From Cloacimonetes bacterium TCS62 (GTDB lineage Bacteria > Cloacimonadota > Cloacimonadia > Cloacimonadales > TCS61), in contig LSCM01000082.1 of assembly GCA_001577185.1 (NCBI GenBank), positions 1-6,240 of the forward strand: 6,240 nucleotides of DNA, read 5' to 3'. The notes beneath the pieces are model-generated. The model had not been told where the DNA came from and did not search any database. It saw only the letters and a list, made by a program, of their open reading frames with translations. A program made the translations under genes and the position numbers. This document shows, in pieces, positions 5,442 through 6,240 of this stretch (within the stretch, counting starts at the first letter, position 1; each line of letters begins with the position of its first letter).

Positions 5442-6240
5442 ATTTCCAAGTACATTCGTTACAATTACAACGATTGTAGCTACTTCAGATACAATCCTAA
5501 CTATATCTTTAGTTAGTTCCCAATAATCGATATCAGGTTTTTCTGGAATAAATATCATATCACCGGCTTCGATTGGAGTATCTTCATCGGGCTTGATCCA
5601 TTTACCAGTGTCTGCTTTAATTATTCTTATTTTACCTTTTCTGGCATTCCAAGAATATCCACCGGATTGGCTGATATAATACATGTAATCTTTGCCAGGT
5701 ACGTATGTTAATAAACCAGGATTGTTCACTTGTCCAGAAACTGAAACGGTTGATATCTGTTCAGGAACGTAAATTAAATCTTCATTTTTTAAATTCAAAT
5801 TTTGCTCAGAATCTTCATTATTCCATAATTTTGAAAAGTCAACTGCTACTTTACCCTGCATCTGTCGGAGCTGAGTTTTAAAATATTCATACTCCATAAC
5901 AGTCATCTCTTGGATATTCATCTTTTTTAATCTTTCAAATTCTGGATCAATTATATCTTCTTCACTCTTTCTTTGTAGAATTGCATAATCAAGATCTGCA
6001 GTAGTGGTTGGCCCACCACTTTTTTTCAAAATTTCAAATAATGTTGTTTTATCTTCATCAATTGCATAAGTACCTGGATATTTAATTTCTCCATTTATTT
6101 TTACAAATTTCTTTTGGTGAAATTCAGATTTTGAACGAATAAAAATCCTGTCATCATTTTGCAAAGTAAGATTTTCCGAACTTTGAGGATCTTCTAATAT
6201 TTGCCCAAGATCAAATTCTATCTTTGTAGTTGTCTTTCCG
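5439..6240 (-). CDS. Polysaccharide export protein, SLBB domains, 5' end beyond window
   Basis: This is the C-terminal 266 residues of an exporter in the Wza/polysaccharide-export class, acting at the outer membrane or periplasm to move capsule or exopolysaccharide out. The frame is open to the right edge (first full codon at 6239). A TTG at 6164 is in frame, but the residues before it (KIEFDLGQIL...NLTLQNDDRIFI) already form the end of a repeat unit, so the true start lies outside. Two units are visible: KINGEIKYPGTYAI with LKKSGGPT at about residues 47-78, and VSVSGQVNNPGLLTYVPG with ISQSGGYS at about 165-196. Each is introduced by a L.NDDRIFI / LKNEDLIYVP strand, and a third GDMIFIP strand follows at about 226-232. 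A charged, probably helical spacer (about 92-130) separates them. The tail (VRIVSEVATIVVIVTNVLG) is hydrophobic and may be a membrane helix. Repeated units suggest a large multi-SLBB protein rather than a short Wza. Confidence 0.9.
   Translation of the reverse strand, partial: GKTTTKIEFDLGQILEDPQSSENLTLQNDDRIFIRSKSEFHQKKFVKINGEIKYPGTYAIDEDKTTLFEILKKSGGPTTTADLDYAILQRKSEEDIIDPEFERLKKMNIQEMTVMEYEYFKTQLRQMQGKVAVDFSKLWNNEDSEQNLNLKNEDLIYVPEQISTVSVSGQVNNPGLLTYVPGKDYMYYISQSGGYSWNARKGKIRIIKADTGKWIKPDEDTPIEAGDMIFIPEKPDIDYWELTKDIVRIVSEVATIVVIVTNVLGN

Noticed and set aside
6162..6164. TTG as start of the SLBB protein
   Set aside because: The frame continues open to the window edge, and the codons before the TTG encode a strand that belongs to the SLBB repeat pattern. 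The gene is truncated by the window, not started here.
1..6240. CRISPR arrays, tRNA or rRNA genes, insertion sequences, riboswitches
   Set aside because: Coding genes fill the window almost completely. I saw no direct-repeat arrays, transposase motifs or terminal inverted repeats, and no gap is long enough for an RNA gene.

Overview
The window is one gene-dense run in which every gene lies on the minus strand, so transcription goes from high to low coordinates. In that order it holds: the 3' part of a multi-SLBB polysaccharide export protein (cut by the right edge), an extended-SDR nucleotide-sugar epimerase/dehydratase/decarboxylase, a WbpE-like DegT-family sugar aminotransferase, the beta subunit of an electron transfer flavoprotein (etfB), prolipoprotein diacylglyceryl transferase (lgt), a small lipoprotein, and adenylosuccinate lyase (purB, whose 3' end is cut by the left edge). 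Gaps between genes are 8-41 bases, and lgt and the lipoprotein gene overlap by 17 bases. There is no gene-free stretch over 300 bases, and I found no terminator, RNA gene, CRISPR array, mobile element or repeat. The simplest reading is a single polycistronic unit.

The DNA is AT-rich (about one third G+C by eye). An SLBB export protein together with a lipoprotein and Lgt suggests a two-membrane, Gram-negative-type bacterium. The EtfB resembles the type found in anaerobes. Low GC, AGGAG/AGGTGA ribosome binding sites and a large SLBB protein of this style would suit a candidate phylum of the FCB group, such as Cloacimonadota, but that placement is only an inference and nothing in the window proves it.

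Region by region: 4471-6240 and 3355-4461 form the end of a surface-polysaccharide locus (export plus UDP-sugar-type modification). Positions 2564-3346 hold an energy-metabolism gene without its usual etfA partner beside it. Positions 1157-2534 form an envelope pair, the lipoprotein-modifying enzyme and a probable substrate. Positions 1-1115 hold a purine-biosynthesis gene. The first three junctions share an unusual arrangement in which the upstream TAG stop is embedded in the next gene's Shine-Dalgarno sequence.

I do not see a convincing new defence or mobile system. The points worth a second look are the orphan etfB, the lgt/lipoprotein overlap, the stop/Shine-Dalgarno pattern, and the unresolved sugar product of the SDR/aminotransferase pair.
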